The notes beneath the pieces were generated by a model. The model was given only the letters and a program-made list of their open reading frames with translations. It was not told the DNA's origin and made no database searches. From the NCBI GenBank assembly GCA_949878435.1, contig CATLAK010000005.1, positions 94,930 through 158,929 on the forward strand: a stretch of DNA of 64,000 bases. The letters run 5' to 3'. Of the stretch, positions 43,640 through 52,562 are shown one piece after another. Position numbers and translations under genes: made by a program. The first letter of the stretch is position 1. The number at the start of each line of letters is the position of its first letter. The stretch comes from an uncultured Lachnospiraceae bacterium. GTDB taxonomy: Bacteria > Bacillota > Clostridia > Lachnospirales > Lachnospiraceae.

Positions 43640-43735
43640 GCACCTACACACATTCTGTTAGTGAAATCCGATTTTAAGAGTAGACTTGAAACGAAGTGAT
43701 ATGCTGTCTCCTGTGCCCGGTTTGTTCTCTGCCCT
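43640..43735. repeat. Half-copy of the palindromic element (copy C)
   Basis: CACATTCTGTTAGTGAAATC and CGATTTTAAGAG are nearly identical to the inner arm of the element at 21664 (reverse strand), and similarity continues through AGACTTGAAA and GATATGCTG. The opposite arm is missing. It ends just beyond the ANTAR gene's stop codon and fills the gap between two convergent genes. Confidence 0.82.
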
Positions 43736-43737
43736 CA

Positions 43738-44289
43738 CTACCCTTTCATCATGGTAAGCACCATCTGCGCCGTCTCCACCATGTTGGTACCGCTGTCCAT
43801 ACTGCATTTTTGTATGTACTTATGCGCCTCCTCCTCCGTCATGTGATTGCGGTTCATGAGAACCTCTTTTGCGTCTTTGATCAGCTCCATCTCTTTTGCA
43901 TTTCTCTCCTTTGGCTTTGCCTTAAGCCTTCGCCTGCGCCGTTCCACGGACTGAATCATCATATCGATGGTATTGATCAGATCATGGACCTTAAGCGGCA
44001 TGGACAGGCATATGATTTCCCTTTCCACCATGCCTCCGTTTATAATGTGCGGTGAAGCAATGAGCAGCATTTCAAATCCCGGGGGCAGATACTCATGCAG
44101 CTGAGCGTAAAGCATATCCGTCAGTTTATACCCGCATAGAATAATGCCATCATTCAAATTGTCTGCCAGCGTAATGGCTTGCGCGCCCGTTGTGCAGGCG
44201 CCTGCTACCGTAATGCCATTCCGGACCAGCAGATTTTTCATATTTTTTGCATCATCTATTTTGGGGAGGACTACAATCACACCAGTCAT
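43738..44289 (-). CDS. ANTAR-domain antitermination regulator with pseudo-receiver
   Basis: This 183-aa protein has an N-terminal receiver-like domain and a C-terminal ANTAR RNA-binding domain (KEMELIKDAKEVLMNRNHMT, then EEEAHKYIQKCSMDSGTNMV). ANTAR proteins prevent termination by binding paired hairpins in leader RNAs. The receiver lacks the usual phosphoacceptor: the position normally occupied by Asp reads GIILCGYKL. It is therefore probably controlled by ligand or partner rather than phosphorylation. It is 30 nt downstream of glnA in the same operon, as seen in other Clostridia, and may act on the glnA leader hairpin. The ATG at 44289 follows GGAGG by 7 nt. Confidence 0.92.
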   Translation of the reverse strand: MTGVIVVLPKIDDAKNMKNLLVRNGITVAGACTTGAQAITLADNLNDGIILCGYKLTDMLYAQLHEYLPPGFEMLLIASPHIINGGMVEREIICLSMPLKVHDLINTIDMMIQSVERRRRRLKAKPKERNAKEMELIKDAKEVLMNRNHMTEEEAHKYIQKCSMDSGTNMVETAQMVLTMMKG

Positions 44290-44319
44290 TGGCACACCTC
44301 CTCCTATAATGTTCTATGC

Positions 44320-45654
44320 TCAAAATTGGTTCAGATATTGATTGATCTCCCAGTCTGTAACCTGTGCCCGATAGTTTGCCCATTCTGCCTTTTTGGCTTC
44401 TATATACTTCTGTGACACATGCCTGCCAAGCACCTCCTGAATGAATCCATCCTTTTCCAGTTCATATACCGCTTCAATCAGCGTGCCAGGAATGGCTTCA
44501 ATGCCGAGATTTCTTTTTTCCTCTTCTGTCATGGCAAAAATATTACAGTCCACACTTGCCGGGGGCTCTATCTTGTTGGCAATTCCATCCAGACCTGCAC
44601 GCAGACACACTGCCAGCGCCAAATAAGGATTTGCAGACGGATCGGGACAGCGAAGCTCGATTCTCGTCCCCTCTCCCCGTGATGCCGGAATACGGATCAA
44701 GGGACTTCTGTTGGTTGCGCTCCAAGCAATATAAACCGGTGCTTCATACCCCGGCACCAGCCTCTTATAGGAATTTACAAGGGGATTGGTGACTGCGGTC
44801 ATTCCCTTCATGTGGCGGATGATCCCTCCAATGAAATAATATGCTTCTTTGCTGAGTCCCAGCTTATCGGAAGAATCATTAAAAATATTTTTTCCATCCT
44901 TTGATAAAGACATATTGATATGCATTCCCGAACCGTTTACCCCAAACTTAGGCTTCGGCATAAAAGTGGCATGCAGTCCATGCCGTTTGGCAATCGTCTT
45001 GACGGCAAGCTTAAAGGTCATGATGTTGTCGGCGGTTGCCAGTGCTTCGTCATACTGGAAATCAATCTCATGCTGAGCAGGCGCCACTTCATGGTGAGAC
45101 GCCTCGACCACAAATCCCATATCCTCCAGATTGAGGACCATATCTCTTCTTGCATTTTCCCCTAAATCCAGCGGTCCCAAATCAAAATATCCTGCCTTCT
45201 CGTGGGTCAGCGTAGTAGGCATGCCGTTTTCATCTGTGTGGAACAAGAAAAATTCGCACTCCGGTCCCACCTCGAAAGTATACCCCATATCTGCCGCTTC
45301 CTTAATGGCACGCTTTAAAATATATCTAGGGTCTCCCTCGAAAGGTTCTCCATTCGGTCGGTACACATCACAAATCAGCCTCGCCACCTTGCCCTGCTGG
45401 GGTCTCCATGGGAAAATCTCCAGCGTGCTCAAATCCGGATAAAGATACATATCCGACTCTTCAATCCGCACAAATCCCTCTATGGAAGAACCGTCAAACA
45501 TACACTTATTATCCAGTGCCTTTTCAAGCTGACTGGCAGTAATCGCTACATTCTTAAGGCTCCCGAACATATCTGTAAACTGCAGCCTGATAAATTCCAC
45601 ATCTTCATCGCCTGCCAGTTCCATAATATCTTCTTTTGAATAATGTTTCCTCAT
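44320..45654 (-). CDS. glnA: Glutamine synthetase, type I
   Basis: This 444-aa GSI-alpha enzyme condenses glutamate with ammonia using ATP, the main entry of ammonia into metabolism. Signatures: [72 protein letters not shown] (ATP and glutamate site) and [20 protein letters not shown]. Length matches the short Gram-positive form without adenylylation loop. The promoter at 45757-45786 gives a leader of about 90 nt containing a terminator-like hairpin. The downstream ANTAR gene points to antitermination control. Confidence 0.97.
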   Translation of the reverse strand: MRKHYSKEDIMELAGDEDVEFIRLQFTDMFGSLKNVAITASQLEKALDNKCMFDGSSIEGFVRIEESDMYLYPDLSTLEIFPWRPQQGKVARLICDVYRPNGEPFEGDPRYILKRAIKEAADMGYTFEVGPECEFFLFHTDENGMPTTLTHEKAGYFDLGPLDLGENARRDMVLNLEDMGFVVEASHHEVAPAQHEIDFQYDEALATADNIMTFKLAVKTIAKRHGLHATFMPKPKFGVNGSGMHINMSLSKDGKNIFNDSSDKLGLSKEAYYFIGGIIRHMKGMTAVTNPLVNSYKRLVPGYEAPVYIAWSATNRSPLIRIPASRGEGTRIELRCPDPSANPYLALAVCLRAGLDGIANKIEPPASVDCNIFAMTEEEKRNLGIEAIPGTLIEAVYELEKDGFIQEVLGRHVSQKYIEAKKAEWANYRAQVTDWEINQYLNQF

Positions 45655-45691
45655 AATTTATCCTTTCCCTTCCTTTCTTTTCATTATAGCA

Positions 45692-45746
45692 AAAGGCGTT
45701 CCTATATCAGCAATCGGCATGTGCCGGCTACGATAAGAACGCCTTT
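45692..45746 (-). promoter_or_regulatory. Leader hairpin of glnA, candidate attenuator
   Basis: On the minus strand AAAGGCGTTC (45737-45746) pairs perfectly with GAACGCCTTT (45692-45701), followed by a short T-run. Inside is a second small hairpin, CGGC/GCCG around ACAT (45715-45726). The typical ANTAR pair of hexanucleotide-loop stems with A1 and G4 is not clearly present. Confidence 0.6.
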
Positions 45747-45756
45747 GTTCCGTATA

Positions 45757-45786
45757 ATAATAACAACCCTTCCACTTCTTTGTCAA
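45757..45786 (-). promoter_or_regulatory. Promoter of glnA
   Basis: On the minus strand TTGACA (45781-45786) and TATTAT (45757-45762) with 18-bp spacing. It begins 5 bp beyond the stop codon of the upstream 60-aa gene. Confidence 0.75.
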
Positions 45787-45791
45787 TAGGG

Positions 45792-45974
45792 CTACTCCTT
45801 ATTTTTTTCGTTTTTGGTCAATCCGCGATAAATAAACATAGCACAAATTCCTGATGATACACCTGTTGTTACCGGATCTAATGTAAGACCATTTATATTG
45901 CAGATTACATTGATTACAACTAAAACAATCAGAACTACTATCGCTACAACAGCTCCTTTAAAAAAATCCTTCAT
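45792..45974 (-). CDS. 60-aa membrane protein
   Basis: This small protein is mostly two hydrophobic stretches: VVAIVVLIVLVVINVICNIN and VTTGVSSGICAMFIYRGL, with a Lys/Glu-rich C-terminus (TKNEKNKE). The ATG has AAGGAG upstream and the frame is clean, so it is a plausible real gene. No family is recognised. It precedes glnA on the same strand, but glnA has its own promoter. It could be a small membrane subunit or regulator; nothing in the sequence decides this. Confidence 0.65.
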   Translation of the reverse strand: MKDFFKGAVVAIVVLIVLVVINVICNINGLTLDPVTTGVSSGICAMFIYRGLTKNEKNKE

Positions 45975-46282
45975 AACTTTATATCTCCTTCCAAAACAAA
46001 TATATATTTATTATAGAATGCTATACCAGTAAAAACAATGATTTTCTCAAACCAGTACGTTAAAAACCGAATCATCTATTTTACCAACAGAGAAACCTGC
46101 CTGATGTCCACACGTATGATGAAAGGACTCTGAAATTGGACCGCCAAAATGTTAAGCGGGCGAGGTTTCCCTCGCCCTTGCCTTTTGCGTTTGAACCATA
46201 TTCTTATCCACGGTCTCTCTCACAATCCTTACGTTTTCAAGCTACCATTTCTCCAAATAATAGTTTAAGGCATAAAAACTTA
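45975..46282. other. Intergenic region with a GNRA hairpin
   Basis: This 308-bp gap has no supported gene. At 46158-46177 there is a perfect 8-bp stem, on the minus strand GGGCGAGG-GAAA-CCTCGCCC, without a directly following T-run. It may be a weak terminator or an RNA processing structure for the gene that ends at 46283. The rest shows nothing further. Confidence 0.6.
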
Positions 46283-46753
46283 TCAGGTAGGAGAAGGGGA
46301 GGCTGTAGGGGTAGGGAGCGCTGCCTTTTCCAAGGAGGTCTTGATTGCATTTAGCAAAACCATGGAAGTATATTTGTTGTCATCTGAATAGGTAATGCCC
46401 TCAAGTGACTGGCTTTTGATGATCTGGCTTGCAAGATCGTCGAAAGACGGCTCTAGAAGAGGGAACATCGTCGTTACAGCTTCATCTAAGTTTACGATGC
46501 GGATATCGTTGATGTTGGTCTCATCCACCGTCACTTCCACATCTACTGCATTATCATTTAAAATCAGGGATGTGGTGTAAATGCCGGGCACGTAAGAAGC
46601 GGAAGGGGTCTCCACTGCGGAGTTTTCCTTTTTATCCTTGGGCACGAACATGATAATCAGGAGAATGATAAATAATATTCCCAGTAATGCAAAAATACCG
46701 GTATATATTAATTCTTTCAGATGAAGTACAACAATTTTGGTCTTGGAGCTCAT
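46283..46753 (-). CDS. Membrane-anchored protein with FMN-binding-like domain
   Basis: This 156-aa protein has a signal anchor (about 15-37, YTGIFALLGILFIILLIIMF). The extracellular domain reads VPGIYTTSLILNDNAVDVEV, TVDETNINDIRIVNLDE, then SQSLEGITYSDDNKYTSMVL and LNAIKTSLEKA. This layout is like FMN_bind domains, but the flavinylation motif (normally S-G-A-T followed by S/T) reads ITYSDDNKYTSM, so covalent FMN attachment looks unlikely. The C-terminus is Pro/Thr/Ser-rich. It is the gene after nadE (51-nt gap). The relation to FMN_bind is inference. Confidence 0.6.
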   Translation of the reverse strand: MSSKTKIVVLHLKELIYTGIFALLGILFIILLIIMFVPKDKKENSAVETPSASYVPGIYTTSLILNDNAVDVEVTVDETNINDIRIVNLDEAVTTMFPLLEPSFDDLASQIIKSQSLEGITYSDDNKYTSMVLLNAIKTSLEKAALPTPTASPSPT

Positions 46754-46804
46754 AGGCTATCCCCGTTACATTCTTTTTACTATAGTATTATGGGAAACGG
46801 GGAT

Positions 46805-48730
46805 TTATGCCTTGGATGTGGAAAGTTCTTCCACCTGCTCCATCCACACACGCACGCAGGCATCAGAGGGCATTCTCAAGTCCCCCCTGGGCGATAAAGC
46901 AACACTTCCCACTTTCGGTCCGTCCGGCAGGCAGGAGCGTTTGAATTGCTGGCTAAAAAACCGTTTATAAAAAACTTTCATCCATTTAAGGATTTCTTCT
47001 TCTCCATACTGTCCTGCAAATGACTGTTTCGCAATGCGGAAGATCTTGGACGGCTCAAATCCGCACCTGAGCATATAATACAGGAAAAAATCATGGAGTT
47101 CATAAGGTCCTACCAAGTCTTCCGTCTTCTGGGCGATCACACCGTCCACAGGGGGAAGCAGTTCCGGACTTACGGGCGTATCCAGCACGTCTGTAAGGAG
47201 CTGTGTCAATTCTGCATTCCCACAGGTGTCTGCATAATATTGCACCAGATGGCGCACCAAGGTCTTGGGAACGCCTGCGTTTACGCCGTACATGGACATG
47301 TGATCACCATTGTAAGTCGCCCACCCTAAGGCAAGCTCCGACAAATCGCCGGTGCCGACCACCATCCCGCCTTCCTGATTGGCAATATCCATAAGGACCT
47401 GTGTCCGCTCCCTGGCCTGCCCGTTTTCATAGGTCACGTCATGTTTTTCAGGGCTCTGCCCAATCTCTTTAAAATGAATCAGGACCGCTTCCTTGATATC
47501 CACCTCTTTCAGCGTCGCCCCCAGCGCCTTTGCCAGCCTGCACGCATTGTCATAGGTCCTGTCCGTAGTTCCGAAACAAGGCATGGTAACAGCAATGATA
47601 TTTTTTCTCTCTATTTTCAGCAGGTCGAAGGTTCTCACCGTAACTAAAAGAGCAAGGGTGGAATCCAGCCCGCCGGAAACGCCGATTACCGCCTTGCGGC
47701 ATCCGGTGTGTTCATATCGCTTTTTCAAACCCATCGCCTGAATGGACAGAATCTCTTCACAACGTCTTGCCCGCTCATTTATGTCAGAAGGCACAAAAGG
47801 CATCGCCGGGAAAGTCCTTGTAAGACTGGTCTCTTCTTTTTGCATAGAAAAAGGAATCACCACATAACCCCGGCGGGTATCACAGGCAAAAGTGTTCATC
47901 CTTCTGCGCTCCATCCGCAGCCTGCTTACATCGATATCCCCATACACAATCTGACTCTCAAAGCGCTTGCTCTGGGCAAGCACAGTCCCGTTTTCAGCTA
48001 TAATATCATGACCGCCGAAGACCAGATCCTGAGTGGATTCTCCTTCTCCGCCGCTGCAATACACATATCCTGCAATTAACTTGCCGCTGGAGGATTTGAC
48101 CAACATTTCCCGGTAGGCGTCTTTACCAATCGTCTCATTGGAGACAGATAAGTTGACCAGAAGAGTTGCCCCTGCAAGCGCATGGGAAATTCCCGGCGCA
48201 TCCGGCGCCCAGATATCCTCGCAGATCTCACATCCTGCCACCAGACCCTCCATCCCTTCCGCTTCCAGCAGAATATGGGTGCCGAAAGGAACCTGCTCTC
48301 CCTGGAAGGAGAAAATTACCGCCTCCTTATTGCCCGGCGCAAAATGTCTTGTCTCATAAAACTCCCCGTAAGAGGGGATAAAGGTCTTTGGGATAAAGCA
48401 GAGCACTTCCCCGTCATGGATCGCCGCCGCTGTATTGTACAGCTTTCCCTCCCGCTCCATGGGAACACCCACAAAAATAAGCGCATCTATCCCCTTGGTG
48501 TACGCCGCTATCTGGGCAAGCGCCTCCTTGCAGGACACAAGCAAGCGCTCCTGCAAAAACAAATCGCCGCAGGTATAGCCGCTTATGCAAAGTTCCGGGA
48601 AAACGATCACTTTCGCGCCCGCCCCGGAAGCCTCTTTTATTCCTGCACAAATCTGCTCTTTGTTATAAATGGTGTCCGCCACCTTCACCTTGGGCGTAAC
48701 CGCCGCTACCTTTACAAATCCATGCCTCAT
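46805..48730 (-). CDS. nadE: Glutamine-dependent NAD+ synthetase
   Basis: This 641-aa enzyme makes NAD from deamido-NAD and ATP, with ammonia channelled from glutamine. The N-terminal nitrilase domain has the Glu-Lys-Cys triad: Glu in VVFPELCISGYTCGD, Lys in FIPKTFIPSYGEFY and Cys in GCEICEDIW. The C-terminal synthetase has the P-loop GVSGGLDSTLALL and GTGDLSELALGWATYNGDH. Length matches the two-domain bacterial form. The ATG at 48730 follows GAGG by 8 nt; a TTG two codons upstream is in frame. It is 10 nt from hslO. Confidence 0.96.
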   Translation of the reverse strand: MRHGFVKVAAVTPKVKVADTIYNKEQICAGIKEASGAGAKVIVFPELCISGYTCGDLFLQERLLVSCKEALAQIAAYTKGIDALIFVGVPMEREGKLYNTAAAIHDGEVLCFIPKTFIPSYGEFYETRHFAPGNKEAVIFSFQGEQVPFGTHILLEAEGMEGLVAGCEICEDIWAPDAPGISHALAGATLLVNLSVSNETIGKDAYREMLVKSSSGKLIAGYVYCSGGEGESTQDLVFGGHDIIAENGTVLAQSKRFESQIVYGDIDVSRLRMERRRMNTFACDTRRGYVVIPFSMQKEETSLTRTFPAMPFVPSDINERARRCEEILSIQAMGLKKRYEHTGCRKAVIGVSGGLDSTLALLVTVRTFDLLKIERKNIIAVTMPCFGTTDRTYDNACRLAKALGATLKEVDIKEAVLIHFKEIGQSPEKHDVTYENGQARERTQVLMDIANQEGGMVVGTGDLSELALGWATYNGDHMSMYGVNAGVPKTLVRHLVQYYADTCGNAELTQLLTDVLDTPVSPELLPPVDGVIAQKTEDLVGPYELHDFFLYYMLRCGFEPSKIFRIAKQSFAGQYGEEEILKWMKVFYKRFFSQQFKRSCLPDGPKVGSVALSPRGDLRMPSDACVRVWMEQVEELSTSKA

Positions 48731-48740
48731 ATGCAATTCC

Positions 48741-49619
48741 TCATCTGCTCTTTTTTAACAGTTCCTTAAGCTCCTCCACTGAAAATGTGTAAGAGGTATT
48801 ACAGAAATGACAGTTGACCTCAATATTTTTATTATCTGAGATCATCTCCTGAATGTCTCTTTTGCCGATACTGATGATTGCCTTCTCCACCCTCTTTTTA
48901 TCACAGTTACAGTAGAACTGTGCCGGCATAGTATCTGTGATTTCCAAATCCAGACCTTTTAGCAACATTCCCAGCATCTCCTCCGGCGACTTTCCTTCAT
49001 CCAGCACCTGCGTCACCGATGTAAATTCGGCCAGATTCTGTTCCAGCGAAGCAATCACCTGCTCCTCCGTAAAAGGCATCAGCTGAATGATAAAACCGCC
49101 CGCCTGTTTCACGGTATTGTCCTTTTCCATCAACACTCCCAACCCTACGCTGGAAGGTACCTGCTCGGAGGTGGCAAAATAATAGGTAAGGTCTTCCGCA
49201 ATTTCCCCTGTCTGTAATACAGTCTGCCCCACGTAAGGCTCTTTTAATCCCATATCCTTGACCACACGCAAAAGCCCCTGCCCCACGGCTCCGCCTACAT
49301 CCAATTTCCCACGCGCATTGGGAGGAAGCATTACCTCGGGATTATTTGCATAACCTTTCACATTCCCCTTGCTGTCAGCCGTAACAGTCATTCCCTTTAA
49401 CGGTCCGTCCCCGCTGACCTGCAAAGTCAATAAATCCTTATCTCCTTTCAGCATAGCCCCCATCATCACGCCTCCGGTCATAAGCCGCCCAAGCGCGGCA
49501 CTCACCACCGGGCTGGTGTCATGTGCTTTCCTTGCCGTTTCCACCAATTCTCTGGTCGTCGCGGCAAACGCCCTGATCTGGGCATTTGCCGCCGTTGCCC
49601 TGACGATATAATCTGACAT
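48741..49619 (-). CDS. hslO: Redox-regulated chaperone Hsp33
   Basis: This 292-aa holdase is activated by oxidation. The N-terminal domain has MSDYIVRATAANAQIRAF and the core LMTGGVMMGAMLKGDKDLLT. The C-terminal redox switch has CNCDKKR and NCHFCNTSY, the four zinc-binding cysteines. The ATG at 49619 is the true start; the frame is open upstream through the shared leader repeat (which would add CKRSGMERK), with GGAGAGG just before this ATG. It is followed by nadE. Hsp33 is expected under disulfide or hypochlorite stress. Confidence 0.96.
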   Translation of the reverse strand: MSDYIVRATAANAQIRAFAATTRELVETARKAHDTSPVVSAALGRLMTGGVMMGAMLKGDKDLLTLQVSGDGPLKGMTVTADSKGNVKGYANNPEVMLPPNARGKLDVGGAVGQGLLRVVKDMGLKEPYVGQTVLQTGEIAEDLTYYFATSEQVPSSVGLGVLMEKDNTVKQAGGFIIQLMPFTEEQVIASLEQNLAEFTSVTQVLDEGKSPEEMLGMLLKGLDLEITDTMPAQFYCNCDKKRVEKAIISIGKRDIQEMISDNKNIEVNCHFCNTSYTFSVEELKELLKKSR

Positions 49620-49623
49620 TTTC

Positions 49624-49718
49624 CTCTCCATTCCGGAGCGTTTACACGACAGACGATGCAAATCTTAAATCTGCATCTGCCATCAGACAAATTTGTGACG
49701 CTCCGGCACAAATTTGCG
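49624..49718 (-). repeat. Leader repeat carrying the hslO ribosome binding site
   Basis: It is homologous to the dapF leader at 17674-17768. On the minus strand it contains AAATTTGTGCCGGAGCGTCA, TGATGGCAGATGC and AAACGCTCCGGAATGGAG. The arms CAAATTTGTG/CACAAATTTG and GCAAAT/ATTTGC can form stems. It fills the gap between the methyltransferase and hslO. Confidence 0.72.
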
Positions 49719-50561
49719 TTACACGATTTTGCCACACTCCCGTGCTACCACATAAATCCTCTCGCTGTCCTCTCCAGGCTCCTTATGCGTATCTGCATCC
49801 AACACCAGCACCACTTCCATTCCCGCCTTCTTTACAAAAGCAGTCATTTCAGAAAGAGTATAGCCTCTCTGAAAATGGGTCTCCGAAAAGCGGCGGAACA
49901 GTCCCGAATCTTCCCTTGCAAAAATGGTCAGATCATACTCATTAACCCGCTCCTGCTCATGGTAATAATTTTCCCATATGAAACTGCACGTTTCCCTGTT
50001 TTCCGCAATGGTCGTATCTCCAATGACTTTCTCGTATTTATAAACCGTATTAAAGTCAAAAATAAATATGCCTCCGGGATACAGATAATTGTGAACCAGT
50101 AAAAAGGTATCTTCCACCTCTTCATCCTCTAAAAGATAATTGATGGAATCACAGACGCACACCACCGTTCCAACGGTGCTGTACAAGTCCAATTCCCGCA
50201 TATCCTGACACAGGTAAAGAATTCCGCTGCCTGTTTTTTCTCTTTTTGCAAGGGCAATGTTCAACATATCCTCCGAATTGTCCACGCCGATCACATCATA
50301 GCCCCTCTTATATAAAAGCTCGGTCAGCGTTCCGGTTCCACACCCTAAATCAAGCACCAAATTTCGCTCGCTCTTTAAGATCTCTTCCCTTTTTTCTTCC
50401 ATATGTCCGGCGCATCTTTCCTCCATCTTTGAGGAAGATGCTATGGGTGCGGAAATCCCATACTTTTCAATCAAGGACACCAGAAAATCCGCCCACGCCT
50501 CATAAGGCGTATCATCCATGAAAATGTCATACACACCCGCAAAATCCGTATATGCTTCCAA
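49719..50561 (-). CDS. Class I SAM-dependent methyltransferase
   Basis: This 280-aa enzyme has the Rossmann SAM motif I VLDLGCGTGTLTELLYKRGY, acidic residue motif II (VIGVDNSEDML), and motif III ILYLCQDMRELDL. N-terminal YTDFAGVYDIFMDDTPYEAW is typical of the widespread clostridial methyltransferase next to DUF368 or hslO genes. The C-terminal half (HFQRGYTLSEMTAFVKKAGM) is likely the substrate-binding lid. The stop of DUF368 and this start are nearly joined (1-nt gap), so they are co-translated. Substrate unknown. Confidence 0.9.
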   Translation of the reverse strand: MEAYTDFAGVYDIFMDDTPYEAWADFLVSLIEKYGISAPIASSSKMEERCAGHMEEKREEILKSERNLVLDLGCGTGTLTELLYKRGYDVIGVDNSEDMLNIALAKREKTGSGILYLCQDMRELDLYSTVGTVVCVCDSINYLLEDEEVEDTFLLVHNYLYPGGIFIFDFNTVYKYEKVIGDTTIAENRETCSFIWENYYHEQERVNEYDLTIFAREDSGLFRRFSETHFQRGYTLSEMTAFVKKAGMEVVLVLDADTHKEPGEDSERIYVVARECGKIV

Positions 50562-50562
50562 C

Positions 50563-51408
50563 TTACTCTCCCAGCTTCATCGCTACCACAAATCCAACTG
50601 CAAACGTCACCACGCTCACCAGCACACTTGCCACCGTAACAGTTCCGATTTCTCCCAATAAAAAGATGGCAAAGGGCGATGCCACGATCAGACCGATGAT
50701 TGCCCAATATGCTTGAATCGGAAATTTCTCAAAGATAACCTCAATCAACTTTGCAATGGCAAAAATGCCTACCACGATTCCTAGTCCCATGGGAACCAAG
50801 ACACCGCAGCCCTGCAAAATACCGTTTACATCAAAAGCTACCAGAGCTTTGACAAAATTCTTGATAGAAGCCACAATTGGATTGTAATATCCCATAAGCA
50901 GAAGCATCATAGAGCCGCTCACTCCCGGAATCACCATGGTTGCAGAGGCAATAACCCCCACAACGAACAGCCTGATGACCGACCAGAGGTTAAAGGAAAG
51001 ATCCGCAGCCGCGCCTTCCTGCTCCCCTATAGCAGCCATTCCCACTACCACCGCAAAGAAAACCAAAAAGGGAATCACATAACTTACTTTCACCCCTTTT
51101 CCCTTTACCTTCTTAATGACCGCCGGAAGCCCTCCCACGATCAGCCCCACGAACAGGCAGTTCGTCTGCAGCGGAAAATGGGCAAAGGCAGGTTCAATAA
51201 TGAAGGACAACCCCACCAGCGCAATTCCCATTCCAATGACAACCGGAACCAAAAACTTGATACTTTCCTTAAATTCCTTGAACAAATGGGTCAGACAATG
51301 AATCAACTTATCATAGATTCCCATGGAAACCGCCATAGTTCCTCCGCTGACACCCGGAATAATATTTGCCGTTCCCATCACTACACCTTTTAAAATCAGT
51401 TTAATCAT
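50563..51408 (-). CDS. DUF368 family polytopic membrane protein
   Basis: This 281-aa protein has about eight helices. It carries the duplicated family motifs GTANIIPGVSGGTMAVSMGI and MVIPGVSGSMMLLLMGYYN. DUF368 proteins have recently been associated with recycling of undecaprenyl phosphate (PopT/UptA-like function) in some bacteria, which would place this protein in envelope synthesis; this is known of the family, not shown here. Its start overlaps the end of hisC by 4 nt, and its stop abuts the methyltransferase start. Confidence 0.93.
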   Translation of the reverse strand: MIKLILKGVVMGTANIIPGVSGGTMAVSMGIYDKLIHCLTHLFKEFKESIKFLVPVVIGMGIALVGLSFIIEPAFAHFPLQTNCLFVGLIVGGLPAVIKKVKGKGVKVSYVIPFLVFFAVVVGMAAIGEQEGAAADLSFNLWSVIRLFVVGVIASATMVIPGVSGSMMLLLMGYYNPIVASIKNFVKALVAFDVNGILQGCGVLVPMGLGIVVGIFAIAKLIEVIFEKFPIQAYWAIIGLIVASPFAIFLLGEIGTVTVASVLVSVVTFAVGFVVAMKLGE

Positions 51409-52478
51409 CTTAGCTCTTTTCCTCCATTTAAATAATCTTCTAAAAATGCAACCAGCGTCTCCATCTGTTCATCCGTCCCAATGGTGATGCGCAGATGATT
51501 GTCTATTCTTGGTTTCTTCCAATATCTTACATATATATTGTTCTTCTTTAAAGCTAGAAAAATCTCCTCTGCGGGAACCCTTTCATGGGTTACAAACAAG
51601 AAATTGCTCTGTGAATCTGCAAAAGAAAAACCAAGTCTCTGTAACCTCTCTTTCGTCCATTCCCTTGTCTTTATGATTTTTCCCACGATCTCTTTAAAAT
51701 AAGCATCCTCCAAAACCGCCGCCGTTCCCATATCAATTGCCGGCATATTCATGGTGTAAGAATTGAAGGAGAACTTCACATCCCTTAAATAACCAATCAA
51801 CTTTTCATTCGCAATGGCAAATCCAATTCGCATCCCCGCCATCGCCCGGGATTTGGAAAAAGTCTGCACCACCATCAGATTGTCATACTGCTCCACATAA
51901 GGCACCATACTCCTGCCGCCGAAATCTACATACGCCTCGTCAACGATGACCACAGAATCCGGGTTTGCCGCAAGGATTTCTTCAAACAAGGCTGTATCCT
52001 CCAATACCCCTGTAGGCGCGTTGGGATTTGGAATGATGATGCCTCCATTAGGCGTCAGATAATCTTCCTTCCTAATGCAGAAATTTTCATCCAGTGCACA
52101 CGTTTTATAAGGAATCCTGAAAAGCTCCGCCCACACATCATAAAAAGAGTAGGTAATATCAGGAAACAAGATTGGCTCTCCACCATTAAAAAAAGTCAAG
52201 AACGCCATCGCAAGCACATCGTCCGACCCCACCCCCACAAAGACTTGGGCTGGCGATACATGATAATAATCTGCCAGCGCGTTCACCAGCTTTTCCGCAT
52301 TCATATCGGGGTAGAGGCGCAGCTTATCACAGTTAAGGCTTTCGGCAATCCGCTTAACCCCCGGTGCCGGCGGATAAGGGCATTCGTTTGTATTTAACTT
52401 GATCACGCCTTCTGCCTTGGGCTGCTCCCCTGCAACGTAGGGTTCTACCCTCCTTACATTCTTTTCCCAGTTCATCAT
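51405..52478 (-). CDS. hisC: Histidinol-phosphate aminotransferase-like PLP enzyme
   Basis: This 357-aa class I/II aminotransferase begins WEKNVRRVEPYVAGEQPK and IKLNTNECPYPPAPGVKR, the HisC pattern. The Schiff-base lysine is in TFSKSRAMAGMRIGFA; NPNAPTG, DEAYVDFGG and the C-terminal NHLRITIGTDEQME binding arginine are present. It should transaminate imidazole acetol-phosphate in histidine synthesis, and possibly aromatic amino acids. No other his gene is in the window, so this may be a stand-alone copy. A 4-nt overlap couples it to DUF368. The first ATG (52478) and the next are both possible. Confidence 0.9.
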   Translation of the reverse strand: MMNWEKNVRRVEPYVAGEQPKAEGVIKLNTNECPYPPAPGVKRIAESLNCDKLRLYPDMNAEKLVNALADYYHVSPAQVFVGVGSDDVLAMAFLTFFNGGEPILFPDITYSFYDVWAELFRIPYKTCALDENFCIRKEDYLTPNGGIIIPNPNAPTGVLEDTALFEEILAANPDSVVIVDEAYVDFGGRSMVPYVEQYDNLMVVQTFSKSRAMAGMRIGFAIANEKLIGYLRDVKFSFNSYTMNMPAIDMGTAAVLEDAYFKEIVGKIIKTREWTKERLQRLGFSFADSQSNFLFVTHERVPAEEIFLALKKNNIYVRYWKKPRIDNHLRITIGTDEQMETLVAFLEDYLNGGKELR

Positions 52479-52562
52479 CTATCCTCTTTTTGCTTAAAAT
52501 GATATTGATACTCTTAAATCTCTGCCAACTATGGTAACATTATCCAGCCATACCTGCAAGCA

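Noticed and set aside
45692..45746. Definite ANTAR-type double hexaloop antiterminator before glnA
   Set aside because: Only one clear long hairpin and one small stem are seen; the required loop nucleotides are not evident.
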